A stretch of DNA of 64,000 bases, from the NCBI RefSeq assembly GCF_012275515.1, contig NZ_JAAZQL010000002.1, positions 558,001-622,000 on the forward strand. The letters are read 5' to 3'. Source of the stretch: Novosphingobium sp. SG707 (lineage in GTDB: Bacteria > Pseudomonadota > Alphaproteobacteria > Sphingomonadales > Sphingomonadaceae). The position numbers and the translations under genes were made by a program. This document shows positions 50,256 through 59,713 of this stretch, in pieces (the stretch's first letter is position 1; every line of letters begins with the position of its first letter). The notes beneath the pieces were generated by a model that made no database searches, was not told the origin of the DNA, and saw nothing but the letters and a program-made list of their open reading frames with translations.

Positions 50256-51377
50256 ATGGCGCAGCCGACGATCTTGATGACGATTCTTGCCTTTGCCCTG
50301 ATGCTGGGGCCGCTGGTGCTGGTGCATGAGCTGGGCCACTATCTGGTGGGCCGCTGGTGCGGGGTGAGGGTGGTGGCCTTTTCGATCGGGTTTGGCCGGG
50401 AAATCGCGGGCTGGACCGACCGGCGCGGTACGCGCTGGAAGCTCTCGATGCTGCCGCTGGGCGGCTATGTGCAATTTGCAGGCGACATGAACCCGGCCTC
50501 GGCGGGGGTTGACAAGATTCCGCTCGACATCAAGGAGCGCGAGGGCTGGTTCCATTTCAAGCCGCTGTGGCAGCGTTTCCTGATCGTGCTGGCGGGGCCG
50601 GCGACCAATCTGATCGTGGCCGTGCTGGTGTTTGCCGCTTTCAATATGGCCTATGGGCGTTTGACGGTGCCGCCTGTGGTAGGGCGCTTCAGCGAGAATT
50701 CGGCCGCGCAGGCGGCGGGCGTTCAGTTGGGCGACCGGATCGTGGCCATCGATGGCAAGGCGATTGCGGGGTTTGAGCAGATTCCCGATGCCGTAAAGCC
50801 CTTTCCGGGCGAAACCGTGCAATTGCAGGTCGAACGTTCGGGCCATCGCCTGACGATCCCGGTCACGCTGGCCGCCGAAATGATGAAGGACGGGCTGGGC
50901 AACAGCGCGCGGATCGGGCGGCTGGGCGTGGGGCGGCCTTTGGGCGATACGGAAGTGACCCATATCCGGATGGGCGTGGTCGAATCCTTTGTGACAGCGG
51001 GCGACCAGTCGCTGCATCTGATGGGGCTGATCGCCACGGGCCTGAAACAGATCGTGACCGGCCAGCGCAGCGTGCGCGAGATGAGCGGGCCGATTAAAAT
51101 GGCGCAATATTCGGGCCAGACCCTGCAATCGGGTTGGTTGCCGTTTGTGTACTTTGCGGCTTTCATTTCAATTAATTTGGCATTCATCAATCTGCTGCCA
51201 ATCCCGGCGCTGGATGGTGGACATCTGGCATTTTACGTGGCCGAAGCGGTGCGGCGCAAACCCTTGGATGCAAAGAGCCAGGAATGGGCCTTTCGCACCG
51301 GGATTGCCTTTGTGCTGGCGTTGATGGTGTTCGTCACCATCAACGATCTGGTGCCGGCGGATCTGTTCGGCCTTTGA
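50256..51377 (+). CDS. rseP: Site-2 (RIP) zinc metalloprotease RseP
   Basis: 373-residue inner-membrane protease. The zinc site is HELGH (residues 24-28) in the first helix; a PDZ domain (about 125-200, VVGRFSENSAAQAAGVQLGDRIVAIDGKAI) follows; the second active-site segment is NLLPIPALDGGH near residue 310. RseP cleaves membrane-bound anti-sigma factors and signal-peptide remnants. It has a single PDZ, as in many alphaproteobacteria, where E. coli has two. bamA follows after a 234-base gap with GC-rich inverted sequences. Confidence 0.95.
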   Translation: MAQPTILMTILAFALMLGPLVLVHELGHYLVGRWCGVRVVAFSIGFGREIAGWTDRRGTRWKLSMLPLGGYVQFAGDMNPASAGVDKIPLDIKEREGWFHFKPLWQRFLIVLAGPATNLIVAVLVFAAFNMAYGRLTVPPVVGRFSENSAAQAAGVQLGDRIVAIDGKAIAGFEQIPDAVKPFPGETVQLQVERSGHRLTIPVTLAAEMMKDGLGNSARIGRLGVGRPLGDTEVTHIRMGVVESFVTAGDQSLHLMGLIATGLKQIVTGQRSVREMSGPIKMAQYSGQTLQSGWLPFVYFAAFISINLAFINLLPIPALDGGHLAFYVAEAVRRKPLDAKSQEWAFRTGIAFVLALMVFVTINDLVPADLFGL

Positions 51378-51611
51378 CGGGGCGGTTTTGCCCGGCCCGC
51401 ATCGCCGGATGGCGCAAGATGCCTTGAAAGCTGGGCCCGCATCGGGCAGAGGGCGCATGACGCGCAAAAAGGGATGCTGTTTCGGCCGGTTCGTCCGGCG
51501 CATGAAACGGGCAAACACGGGGACCGTGCAGCTGGCCGCCTGATGGGGGTCGATTGTCGGGGGCGCATTGACCGATCGGGTGACCGACGGTTGCTAAGGA
51601 TGGGAAGTACC

Positions 51612-54398
51612 GTGTCGAAGATGGATCGGAATATGGCTTTCGGGCAGGCAAATACGGATAAGATGACGCGCCTGGGCCAGATCGGCATGGCCTTGCTGGG
51701 CACGACGATCCTGGCGGGCGTGCCCCAGATGGCCGTTGCGGCCGAACGTCCGGCGCAAAAGTCCGCCCCTGCGGCCACGGCTGCTGCTCCGGCGGCCAAG
51801 CCTGCTGCTACTCCTGCGGCAACCCCGGCGATTGCTGCCCAGCCGGTGGCCACGGTTGCGGCCGAGCCGATCCTGTCGCTGACGGTCGAAGGTGCGCAGC
51901 GTCTCGAGCCCGATACGGTCCTGTCCTATATCCAGATGCGCGCGGGCCAGCCCTACAGCGAGGCCGCCGCCGACCAGGCGCTCAAGGATCTTTACGCCAC
52001 CGAACTGTTTGCCGACGTGTCAGTGCGCAATGATGGCGGCCGCGTGGTGATTACGGTCAAGGAAAACCCGGTCATCAACCGCATCGTGCTTGAGGGCAAC
52101 AAGCACCTGAAAGAAGACAAGATCAACCCGGAAATCAAGCTGGCCCCGCGCCAGATCTTTACCCGGTCCAAGGTTCGCGCGGACGTGTCGCGCATCATCG
52201 AGCTCTACAAGCGTCAGGGCCGTTTCGCCGCGACGGTGGAGCCCAAGATGGTGCGGCTGGATCAGAACCGTGTCGATATCGTCTTTGAAATCAACGAAGG
52301 GCCCAAGTCCAAGGTCCGCCAGATCAACGTGATCGGCAATGAGCATTTCAGCCTCAAGGAAATTGAGGCCGCGATGATCACCAAGACCGCGCGCCCGCTG
52401 CATATTTTCCGTTCGAACACGTCCTATGATCCGGACAAGCTGGCCTATGACCAGCAGAAGCTGCGCCAGTTCTACCTGACGCAGGGCTATGCCGATTTCC
52501 GCGTAGTTTCCGCCGTGGCCGAGCTGACGCCGGACAAGCGCGACTTTATCATCACCTATGTGGTCGAAGAAGGGCAGCGCTATAAGTTCGGCGATGTGAA
52601 GGTGGAAAGCCAGCTTCGCGATTTCGACGGCGCGCAATTGGCCAAGCAATTGCCGATGAAGAAGGGCCAGTGGTACAATGCCAAGCTGGTCGAAGACACG
52701 ATCGACAAGATGAACGAGACGGTCGGTGTGTTCGGCTATGCCTTTGCCGACGCGCGCCCCGATTATCAGCGCGACGCCAAGAACCTGGAAATGGGCGTCA
52801 CCTTCAACCTTCAGGAAGCGCCGCGCGTGTATGTCGAGCGGATCGACGTGAACGGCAACACGCTGACGCAGGACAAGGTGGTGCGCCGCGAATTCCGTCT
52901 GGCCGAGGGCGACGCGTTCAACTCGGTGCAGGTGAAGCGCTCGACCAACCGCATCAAGAGCCTCGGCTATTTCCAGGAAAAGTTCGAGGTCAAGCAGGTC
53001 AACGGATCGGCGCGCGACCGCATCATTCTGGAAGCGAACGTCGAGGAGAAGCCGACCGGCGAACTGCAGCTTTCAGCCGGTTATTCCAGCCTTGAAAGCT
53101 TCATTTTCCAGGCTTCGATCCGCCAGAACAACTTCCGTGGCCGCGGTCAGACGATCGGCCTGTCGGGCTCGGTCTCGCGCTATTCGAAGAGCCTCGTGCT
53201 GTCGTTTACCGAGCCTTATCTGATGGACAAGAATGTCTCGATGGGCATCGACATCTATCGGCGCGATTATAACAACTACAATTATTACAGCTCGAACTCG
53301 AATTCGCTGTATCGCAATTCGACCACCGGTTTTCAGGCCCGCCTTGGCTTCCCGGTGACCGAATTCATGTCGTTGGTGGGGCGTTATACGCTCAACTATG
53401 ACAATGTGTCGTTGGACAAGACGCAATTCTACACGCAGAATACGGCCGGCGTTCTGGCTTGTAATCCGCTGCTGGCGGGCCGCTATCTGTGCGACGCGGA
53501 AGGCAAGCGTTTGTCCTCGATCGTCGGCGCCTCGCTGATCTATGACAATCTGGACAATCGCGTGCGTCCCACGCGCGGCCGCTCCGGCTCGCTGGGCGTC
53601 GATTTCGCCGGGTTGGGCGGCGATGTGCGCTATGCGCGTATCCGCGCCAATGCCTCGCAGTTCTACCCGCTGGGCAAGGGCTTCATCTTCTCGCTGAAGG
53701 GCGAGGCCGGGGCGATCAAGGCGCTGAGCAGCCGCCACATTGACGGCGTGGACGACGTGTTCCTGACCGACCGCTTCTATCTGGGCGAACCGCAGATGCG
53801 CGGTTTCGACATTCGCGGCATCGGTCCGCGCGTGGTGCGCAAGCCCTATACCACCGACAGCACGGGCACCTATGTCCTGACCACGGACAAGAATTCCTGG
53901 ACGCAGGATTCGGTCGGCGGCAAATATTATTATCTGTTCCACGCCGAAGTGGAAATTCCGCTGGGTTCGGGCGCCAAGGAAATGGGCATCCGCCCCTCGA
54001 TCTTCCTGGATGCCGGCGCGGTCTGGGGCATTACCAAGCCCAATCTGCAGGATTCGACCGCGATTTGCGGCTATGTGGGCTGCTCGATCTTTGTGCCTTC
54101 GCGCGATTCCAGCGGCAACGCGCTTTATTCCCAAACCAACACCGACGGCAGCGTGGTCACGACCACCAGCAAGACCAACACTGCAACAGGTGCGGCCAAT
54201 ACCGCGATCGGCAGCAACATCAGCCCGTTCAAGGAATTCTATTACGGCGACAGCCCGCGTCCGCGTATCGCGATCGGCGTTGGCTTTAACTGGAATTCGC
54301 CCTTTGGCCCGTTCCGCATCGATATTGCCAAGTCGCTGCTGCACGAAGTGGGCGACGATACCAAGACCTTCCAATTTAACGTGGGAACCCAGTTCTGA
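51612..54398 (+). CDS. bamA: Outer-membrane protein assembly factor BamA
   Basis: About 928-residue BamA/YaeT. A signal peptide ends near AVAAE, then an unusual Ala/Pro/Lys-rich spacer of about 45 residues (RPAQKSAPAATAAAPAAKP and onward), five POTRA domains (first ILSLTVEGAQRLEPDTVLSY), and the 16-stranded beta barrel ending in FQFNVGTQF with the C-terminal aromatic BAM signal. A Thr/Ser-rich surface loop (around residue 850, SVVTTTSKTNTATGAAN) is also unusual. Start: GTG 51612 is given; ATG 51600 and 51621 in the same frame cannot be excluded. The skp-like gene overlaps its stop. Confidence 0.93.
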   Translation: MSKMDRNMAFGQANTDKMTRLGQIGMALLGTTILAGVPQMAVAAERPAQKSAPAATAAAPAAKPAATPAATPAIAAQPVATVAAEPILSLTVEGAQRLEPDTVLSYIQMRAGQPYSEAAADQALKDLYATELFADVSVRNDGGRVVITVKENPVINRIVLEGNKHLKEDKINPEIKLAPRQIFTRSKVRADVSRIIELYKRQGRFAATVEPKMVRLDQNRVDIVFEINEGPKSKVRQINVIGNEHFSLKEIEAAMITKTARPLHIFRSNTSYDPDKLAYDQQKLRQFYLTQGYADFRVVSAVAELTPDKRDFIITYVVEEGQRYKFGDVKVESQLRDFDGAQLAKQLPMKKGQWYNAKLVEDTIDKMNETVGVFGYAFADARPDYQRDAKNLEMGVTFNLQEAPRVYVERIDVNGNTLTQDKVVRREFRLAEGDAFNSVQVKRSTNRIKSLGYFQEKFEVKQVNGSARDRIILEANVEEKPTGELQLSAGYSSLESFIFQASIRQNNFRGRGQTIGLSGSVSRYSKSLVLSFTEPYLMDKNVSMGIDIYRRDYNNYNYYSSNSNSLYRNSTTGFQARLGFPVTEFMSLVGRYTLNYDNVSLDKTQFYTQNTAGVLACNPLLAGRYLCDAEGKRLSSIVGASLIYDNLDNRVRPTRGRSGSLGVDFAGLGGDVRYARIRANASQFYPLGKGFIFSLKGEAGAIKALSSRHIDGVDDVFLTDRFYLGEPQMRGFDIRGIGPRVVRKPYTTDSTGTYVLTTDKNSWTQDSVGGKYYYLFHAEVEIPLGSGAKEMGIRPSIFLDAGAVWGITKPNLQDSTAICGYVGCSIFVPSRDSSGNALYSQTNTDGSVVTTTSKTNTATGAANTAIGSNISPFKEFYYGDSPRPRIAIGVGFNWNSPFGPFRIDIAKSLLHEVGDDTKTFQFNVGTQF

Positions 54399-55078
54399 TG
54401 AAAACTTTTGCCAAGATTATCGCTCTGGCCGCGCTGGCTGGTATTTCGCAGGCTGCTCTGGCCGCTCCGGCTGCCAAGCCCGCCGCTGCCGCTCCGGCTG
54501 CGACCGCTTCGGCCGGCGTCAACGGCGTGGCGGTTGCCAACCTCGACGCGGTCGTCGCCAATTCGCTGGCCTTCAAGAAGGCGCAGGCGGACCGCGAAGT
54601 GACCTACAAGGCGCAGCTTGACGCCGCCAAGGCCAAGGAAGCCGCGCTCAACGCCCAGATCAAGCCGATCGTGGACAAGTTCCAGAAGGATCGCGCCGCG
54701 CCCGGCGCCAATGTGAACGCTCTGGCGGCCGCTGCCCAGCAGCAGGTTCAGCAGATCCAGGAACAGGGCAAGGCCGAGATCGAAAAGATCGTCGAACCGG
54801 TTCGCCTGTCGGACGCCTATGTGCTTGAGCAGATCATGGACAAGCGCGCCGCCGCCGTTCAGACCGCGATGAGCAAGGCGGGTGTCACGCTGCTGCTCAA
54901 CCCCGAAGCCATTCTGGCCGCGACCAATGCCTATAACCTCAACCAGCAGATCCTGACCGAGCTGAACACGGCTCTGCCCACCGTTCAGATCGTGCCGCCC
55001 GCCGGTTGGCAGCCGCGCGAAGCGCGTGAAGCTGCCGCTCAACAGCAGCAGCAGGCTCCGGCCAACGAGAGCCGCTGA
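54398..55078 (+). CDS. OmpH/Skp-family periplasmic chaperone
   Basis: 226-residue periplasmic protein with signal peptide (ending AALAAP). Skp/OmpH-type beginning ([20 protein letters not shown]) then a long Ala/Gln/Lys-rich helical stretch with coiled-coil pattern and a Pro/Gln-rich tail ([17 protein letters not shown]). Skp chaperones unfolded outer-membrane proteins to BamA, and this gene directly follows bamA with overlapping start (TGATG). The identification rests on position and the general helix pattern; sequence similarity is modest. Confidence 0.8.
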   Translation: MKTFAKIIALAALAGISQAALAAPAAKPAAAAPAATASAGVNGVAVANLDAVVANSLAFKKAQADREVTYKAQLDAAKAKEAALNAQIKPIVDKFQKDRAAPGANVNALAAAAQQQVQQIQEQGKAEIEKIVEPVRLSDAYVLEQIMDKRAAAVQTAMSKAGVTLLLNPEAILAATNAYNLNQQILTELNTALPTVQIVPPAGWQPREAREAAAQQQQQAPANESR

Positions 55079-55098
55079 GAAGAGACGAGGGGGATAGG

Positions 55099-55578
55099 AT
55101 GAGCGACGATATTGCCGCAGCCGCGGCGCCGCTGACATATGATATTCGCAAGGTTCTGGCGGCGCTGCCTCATCGTTACCCCTTGCTTCTGGTGGATCGG
55201 GTTGCCGCGCTGAACATCGGCGAGGACATCCATGCGGTGAAGGCCGTCTCTTTCAACGAGGCGTTCTTTCAGGGCCATTTTCCCGGCCGCCCGATCATGC
55301 CCGGCGTGCTTCAGATCGAGGCGCTGGCGCAGGCGGCGGCCATTCTGGCCATTGAAACTCTGGAACTGGCCGGCAGTAACAAGCTGGTCTATTTCATGAG
55401 CATCGAGGACGCCAAGTTCCGCGCTCCGGTTGAGCCGGGCGTGCTGCTCGATCTCAAGGTGGGCTTTATCCAGAAGCGCGCGCGTGTGTGCAAATTCTGG
55501 GGCAAGGCCGAGATTGACGGCAAGGTGACCTGCGAGGTCAACTTTACCGCGATGATCGCCGACCCGCCCAAGGATTGA
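55099..55578 (+). CDS. fabZ: 3-hydroxyacyl-[ACP] dehydratase FabZ
   Basis: 159-residue hotdog-fold dehydratase of type II fatty acid synthesis. Family features: [13 protein letters not shown] at the N-terminus, the catalytic His in [23 protein letters not shown] and the Glu of QIEA, and [13 protein letters not shown]. It starts 20 bases after the skp-like gene. In most Gram-negatives lpxD precedes and lpxA follows fabZ; both are absent here. A hairpin and T run end it 54 bases downstream. Confidence 0.96.
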   Translation: MSDDIAAAAAPLTYDIRKVLAALPHRYPLLLVDRVAALNIGEDIHAVKAVSFNEAFFQGHFPGRPIMPGVLQIEALAQAAAILAIETLELAGSNKLVYFMSIEDAKFRAPVEPGVLLDLKVGFIQKRARVCKFWGKAEIDGKVTCEVNFTAMIADPPKD

Positions 55579-55631
55579 TTCAACTGGACAAGCAGGCGGT
55601 GCGCGGCTATGCGCGCCGCTTCTCATTCAGG

Positions 55632-55654
55632 CCGGTCGGAACCGGTCGTTTTTT
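55632..55654 (+). terminator. Terminator after fabZ
   Basis: CCGGT (55632-55636) and ACCGG (55641-55645) with a CGGA loop, followed by TCG and six T (55649-55654). The stem is short but the T run is good; it ends the envelope operon just before rpmE. Confidence 0.5.
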
Positions 55655-55669
55655 GTGAAAGCGAATGCC

Positions 55670-55903
55670 ATGGCCAAGGCTAACATCCATCCCGATTATC
55701 ACTTCATCACCGTGCAGATGACCGACGGCACGACCTTCCAGACCCGCTCGACCTGGGGCAAGGAAGGCGACACGCTGGCGCTGGACATCGACCCGACCTC
55801 GCACCCGGCATGGACCGGCGGCAACGCCCGTCTGCTGGATCAGGGCGGCCGCGTGGCGCAGTTCAACAAGCGCTTTGGCGGGCTTTCGCTCACCAAGAAG
55901 TAA
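55670..55903 (+). CDS. rpmE: 50S ribosomal protein L31
   Basis: 77-residue bL31 (starts [20 protein letters not shown]). No cysteines are present, so it is the zinc-free (C-minus) form; the zinc-binding Cys pairs of other L31 proteins are lacking. Start 55670 gives the usual N-terminus; an upstream in-frame ATG at 55655 adds five residues. It is not in the preceding operon, since a hairpin with a T run lies between. A zinc-free L31 as the gene copy normally suggests zinc-independent expression, or the sole copy. Confidence 0.93.
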   Translation: MAKANIHPDYHFITVQMTDGTTFQTRSTWGKEGDTLALDIDPTSHPAWTGGNARLLDQGGRVAQFNKRFGGLSLTKK

Positions 55904-56097
55904 GCGTTTTATGGGGCGCGGCGGGCCTGCACCGGCCTGTCGCGCGCCTGCTCTGCCTTGGGGTATGAGCGAAATGGGCGGTGTGGGAAAAATTTTCACG
56001 GAAAAGTGAAAATAACTCTTTCCATCTTCGCCAAGCTGGTGCAAAGGGCCGCTCCCGGCAGGGACGGCGCGGTTGAAAAACCCCGCAAAAATTGTGT

Positions 56098-56175
56098 GGC
56101 GATTATAGCTCAGTTGGTTAGAGCGCCGGTTTGTGGTACCGGAGGTCGTGGGTTCGAGCCCCATTAATCGCCCCA
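56098..56175 (+). tRNA. tRNA-His (anticodon GTG)
   Basis: Acceptor stem GCGATTA (56099-56105)/TAATCGC (56165-56171), D arm with GCTC...GAGC, anticodon stem CCGGT/ACCGG with loop TTGTGGT (anticodon GTG), and a T arm with GTTCGAG. The extra 5' G at 56098 (G-1) pairs with C73 (56172), the tRNA-His identity element. The CCA end (56173-56175) is encoded. A terminator with six T follows at 56190-56214. Confidence 0.95.
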
Positions 56176-56189
56176 TTTTTACAAGCAGC

Positions 56190-56214
56190 AGCGGCCTTTG
56201 CGGGCCGCTTTTTT
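56190..56214 (+). terminator. Terminator after tRNA-His
   Basis: AGCGGCC/GGCCGCT stem (56190-56196 and 56203-56209) with a TTTGCG loop, followed by TTTTTT to 56214. It ends the tRNA transcript, about 146 bases before ccmC. Confidence 0.85.
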
Positions 56215-56360
56215 ATTGCCCTTTCTGCTTTTTGCCGCCGTTCCTATACGCGTAAAAACCATGGTGCTGGCCCCATGGCCCCCTTGCCGCGCGCGATGCG
56301 GCCTGCCAAAGCAAGGGCGCGCGCCGAAAGGGTCGGCGCTTTTGCGGTTATTGATCGGTC

Positions 56361-57119
56361 ATGCACGGTTTTGCCAATCCCGCCCGTTTCCTGCGTATTG
56401 CCCGCTGGGCCACGCCGCTGTGCCTGTTGCTGGGCTTTGCGCTGGCTGCGGGGGCCTTGGTGTGGGGCGTGTTCTTTGCCCCCGCCGATGCGCTTCAGGG
56501 CGATACGGTGCGAATCGTTTACCTTCATGTGCCCACCGCCTGGCTGGGTATGGGCGGGTGGAGCGCGATTGCGATTGCCAGCTTTACCGAAATCGTCTGG
56601 CGCCATCCGCTGGCCGGGATTGCCGCTCGGGCGGTGGCGCTGCCCGGCGCGGTGTTTACCGCGCTGTGCCTGATTACCGGTTCGATCTGGGGCCGTCCGG
56701 CATGGGGCACATGGTGGGTGTGGGATGGTCGGCTGACCTCGATGCTGGTGCTGCTGTTCCTTTATTTCGGCTATATGGCGCTCGACGCCGCCGCGCGCGG
56801 CAGCCAGCAGGCCAGGCAGGGGCAGAGCCGCATCACCGCCATTTTCGGCCTTGTGGGGGCGGTTAACATCCCGGTGATCCATTATTCGGTCACCTGGTGG
56901 AACAGCCTGCATCAGCCGCCCAGTATCACGATGGGCAAGTCGGCCATGGCGGCTGATTTCCTCGTGCCGCTGCTGATCGCCACGGTCGGGTTTTCTCTGA
57001 TCTTTGGCGGCATCGTGATGGCGCGTATGCGCACCATTCTGGCCGATGAACAGGCAGAGGCGCGTTTGCGCCGCAAAGCCATGCGGGCGCAGGCCCCGGT
57101 CGCCGGGGAGGCTTGGTAA
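56361..57119 (+). CDS. ccmC: Haem exporter/handler permease CcmC
   Basis: 252-residue six-helix membrane protein of cytochrome c maturation system I. It carries the WWD haem-handling motif (WGTWWVWDGRLTS at about residues 113-125) and flanking histidines in periplasmic loops (YLHVPTAWLG, IHYSVTWWN). CcmC loads haem onto CcmE, encoded two genes on. It overlaps ccmD by one base (TAATG). ccmA and ccmB, which usually accompany it, are not in the window. Confidence 0.95.
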   Translation: MHGFANPARFLRIARWATPLCLLLGFALAAGALVWGVFFAPADALQGDTVRIVYLHVPTAWLGMGGWSAIAIASFTEIVWRHPLAGIAARAVALPGAVFTALCLITGSIWGRPAWGTWWVWDGRLTSMLVLLFLYFGYMALDAAARGSQQARQGQSRITAIFGLVGAVNIPVIHYSVTWWNSLHQPPSITMGKSAMAADFLVPLLIATVGFSLIFGGIVMARMRTILADEQAEARLRRKAMRAQAPVAGEAW

Positions 57120-57259
57120 TGACCGAGACATTTGACCAATGGCAATTCGTGATCGCCGCCTATGCATTAGGGGGCGCGACAACATTGGGTCTGGCGGTCT
57201 ATAGCTGGCTGGCAATGCGCCGGGCCGAGGCACGCCGCGACAAGGTACGCGAGGGTTAA
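57119..57259 (+). CDS. ccmD: Cytochrome c maturation protein CcmD
   Basis: 46-residue protein: a single membrane helix (VIAAYALGGATTLGLAVYSW) followed by a basic tail (MRRAEARRDKVREG), exactly the shape of CcmD, which helps release holo-CcmE from CcmABC. Start ATG overlaps the ccmC stop, and its TAA is directly followed by the ccmE ATG. It is too short for routine gene finding but its position and composition make the call secure. Confidence 0.9.
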   Translation: MTETFDQWQFVIAAYALGGATTLGLAVYSWLAMRRAEARRDKVREG

Positions 57260-57706
57260 ATGGCGGTTCGGGCCAAACATCAACGTCTGGTTTTGCTGGG
57301 CATCGCGCTGGTGGCGCTGATCGGGGCGGGTCTGCTGGCGACATGGGCGCTGCGCAGTCAGGCCAGCTATTTCTATGTGCCCGCCGATATGGCCGCCAAT
57401 CCGCCGGAAGCGGATCGGGCCGTGCGTCTGGGCGGCATGGTCGAGCGCGGCAGCATGAAGAATGCGCCCGATGGCGTCACGGTCAATTTCATCGTCACCG
57501 ACGGCAAGGCGCGCATTCCGGTGCGCTTTGCAGGGATCCGTCCCGCCCTGTTCGTCGAGGGCAGCGGCGTTGTGGCCGAGGGCAAGCTGGGGCGCGACGG
57601 CACTTTCGTGGCCGACAATCTGCTGGCCAAGCACGATGAGAAATACGTGCCGCGCGAGATGAAAGATATGCAGCAGGCCCGCAAAGCCATCGAAAACACC
57701 AAGTGA
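57260..57706 (+). CDS. ccmE: Haem chaperone CcmE
   Basis: 148-residue membrane-anchored haem chaperone. An N-terminal helix (LVLLGIALVALIGAGLLATW) anchors a periplasmic OB-fold. The haem-attachment His is H125 in LLAKHDEKYVP, with Y129 as the axial ligand. It accepts haem from CcmC and passes it to CcmF. Starts directly after ccmD; ccmF follows 12 bases later. Confidence 0.95.
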   Translation: MAVRAKHQRLVLLGIALVALIGAGLLATWALRSQASYFYVPADMAANPPEADRAVRLGGMVERGSMKNAPDGVTVNFIVTDGKARIPVRFAGIRPALFVEGSGVVAEGKLGRDGTFVADNLLAKHDEKYVPREMKDMQQARKAIENTK

Positions 57707-57718
57707 GGATTTCCCCCC

Positions 57719-59713
57719 GTGCTTCCTGAAATCGGTTTGGGCCTGTTGTGGCTGGCGGCGGCTTTGGCCGGCCTGCAATTGCTGGCGGGCGGCCTGTCGC
57801 TGACGGCCAATGGCAAGGGGATGGCGGGCATCGTGCGCCCGGTGGCCATGGTGCAGGGGGTGCTGGCCGCCGCCGCGCTGGGTATCCTGATCTGGCTGTT
57901 TGTGCAGACCGATCTGTCGGTCAAGCTGGTGGCGGAAAACAGCCATTCGGCCAAGCCGTTGATGTTCAAGATCGCGGGCACTTGGGGCAATCACGAGGGC
58001 TCGATGCTGCTCTGGGTGACGGTGATGGGGCTGGGCGGGGCGTTTGTCGCCGCGGTTGAGCGCCGCCTGCCCGAACCCACGATGATGGCGACGCTGGCGG
58101 GGCAGGCCTTTGTCAGCCTTGGCTTCTATGCCTTCCTGCTGTTTGCCTCCAATCCCTTTGCCCGCCTCTATCCGGCGCCCGAGGATGGCAATGGGCTTAA
58201 CCCGCTGCTGCAGGATCCCGGCCTCGCGTTTCATCCGCCCACGCTCTATCTGGGCTATGTCGGGCTTTCGATCGCTTTCTCCTTTGCCATTGGCGCGCTG
58301 ATCACGCGTCAGGTCGGGCCGGATTTTGCCCGTGCGATGCGGCCTTGGGTGCTGGGCGCGTGGATCTTCCTGACCGTGGGCATCACGGCGGGCAGCTATT
58401 GGGCCTATTACGTGCTGGGCTGGGGCGGCTGGTGGTTCTGGGACCCGGTCGAGAATGCCTCGCTGATGCCGTGGCTGGCCGCGACCGCTTTGCTGCACAG
58501 CGCCTCTGTGCTGGCCGCGCGCAATGCGCTGCGGGCGTGGACGGTGATGCTGGGCGTGGTGGCGTTCTCGATGTCGATGGTCGGCACCTTCCTTGTGCGC
58601 TCGGGCATTCTTACCTCGGTTCACGCGTTTGCGGTCGATCCGCGGCGAGGTGGGTTCATTCTGGCGCTGCTGGCGATCTATATCGGCGGGGCCCTGTTGC
58701 TCTTCGCCCTGCGCGCCGCCACCGTGACCGAGGGTGAGCGTTTTGCCATCACCAGCCGCGAGGGCGCGCTGGTGTTCAACAATGTCATGCTCTCCTCGAT
58801 CCTTGGCATCACGCTGATCGGCACGCTCTATCCGCTGTTCACGGAGGCGATGGGGACCAAGGTTTCGGTTGGCCCGCCCTATTTCACGCCGGTTTCGGCG
58901 ATGTTTGCGGTGCCGATGTTTGTCGTGCTGATCTTTGGGCCGATGCTGCGCTGGCGGCGGGACAAGTTCTCGCGCATCTCGCCGCTGCTGGCGCTGCCTT
59001 TGGTGGTGGCGATTGCGGCGGGGGGCTGGGCCTTTGCGGTGGGCGTGCGCCATGTGCTGCCGCTGCTGGGGCTGGCGCTGGGGCCTGCGTTGGTCGTGGC
59101 TTCCTTTCTGCCGCTGCGGGGCCGTTCGGTGCTGCGCGCGCCGCTCAGCCTGTGGGGCATGGTGATTGCCCATGCCGGGATCGGCGTGGCCCTGTTCGGC
59201 ATGGCCTCGGACAGCGCCTTTACGGTCGAAAAGCTCGTCGCCGCCAAGGTGGGTGAAGTCAATCAGGTTGGCCCGTGGAGCATCCGCCTGGCCGAGGTGG
59301 CGCCCATTGCCGGGCCGAACTGGACGGCGATGGAAGGCGTTCTGAAGGCGCGCTATGATGGCGGGGCCGAGGTGACGCTGCGCCCACAATCGCGCACTTT
59401 CTGGGCGCCGCTGCAGACCAATGCGGTTTCGGCGCTGAAGGGCCGCTGGAATGGTCAGCTTTACACGGTGCTGGGTGATGAAACCCTGTCGGACAAGGGC
59501 GAGAGCCGCTGGCAATTGCGCCTCTGGTGGAAGCCCTATGTGCCGCTGATCTGGATCGGCGGCTTGTTGGTGGCGCTTGGCGGCGGTCTGGCTTTGCTCA
59601 GCCGCGTGGCGCAGGACCTGAAGCGCCGCATGGCGCGGGCCAAGGGCGGAAACCGCCGCGATGAAGTGGCGGCTTTGGCCCATGGAGATGCGGCCAAGGG
59701 AGATGCGGCATGA
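57719..59713 (+). CDS. ccmF: Cytochrome c haem lyase subunit CcmF
   Basis: 664-residue multipass protein that attaches haem to apocytochrome c. The WWD domain WGGWWFWDPVENASLMPW sits near residue 240, and conserved histidines lie on either side (FHPPTLYLGY and further downstream HAFAVDP). GTG start, with GAGGATTT six bases before. The end is charged and Gly/Ala/Lys-rich (RMARAKGGNRRDEVAA). It overlaps the ccmG start by four bases. Confidence 0.95.
   Translation: MLPEIGLGLLWLAAALAGLQLLAGGLSLTANGKGMAGIVRPVAMVQGVLAAAALGILIWLFVQTDLSVKLVAENSHSAKPLMFKIAGTWGNHEGSMLLWVTVMGLGGAFVAAVERRLPEPTMMATLAGQAFVSLGFYAFLLFASNPFARLYPAPEDGNGLNPLLQDPGLAFHPPTLYLGYVGLSIAFSFAIGALITRQVGPDFARAMRPWVLGAWIFLTVGITAGSYWAYYVLGWGGWWFWDPVENASLMPWLAATALLHSASVLAARNALRAWTVMLGVVAFSMSMVGTFLVRSGILTSVHAFAVDPRRGGFILALLAIYIGGALLLFALRAATVTEGERFAITSREGALVFNNVMLSSILGITLIGTLYPLFTEAMGTKVSVGPPYFTPVSAMFAVPMFVVLIFGPMLRWRRDKFSRISPLLALPLVVAIAAGGWAFAVGVRHVLPLLGLALGPALVVASFLPLRGRSVLRAPLSLWGMVIAHAGIGVALFGMASDSAFTVEKLVAAKVGEVNQVGPWSIRLAEVAPIAGPNWTAMEGVLKARYDGGAEVTLRPQSRTFWAPLQTNAVSALKGRWNGQLYTVLGDETLSDKGESRWQLRLWWKPYVPLIWIGGLLVALGGGLALLSRVAQDLKRRMARAKGGNRRDEVAALAHGDAAKGDAA

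Noticed and set aside
51378..51611. Possible gene or promoter in the rseP-bamA gap
   Set aside because: The 234 bases hold GC-rich short inverted sequences but no gene-like frame with a start signal, and no promoter boxes with acceptable spacing.
57167..59683. 838-codon open frame antisense to ccmD-ccmF
   Set aside because: Shadow of the ccm genes; opposite strand carries clear CcmE and CcmF motifs.
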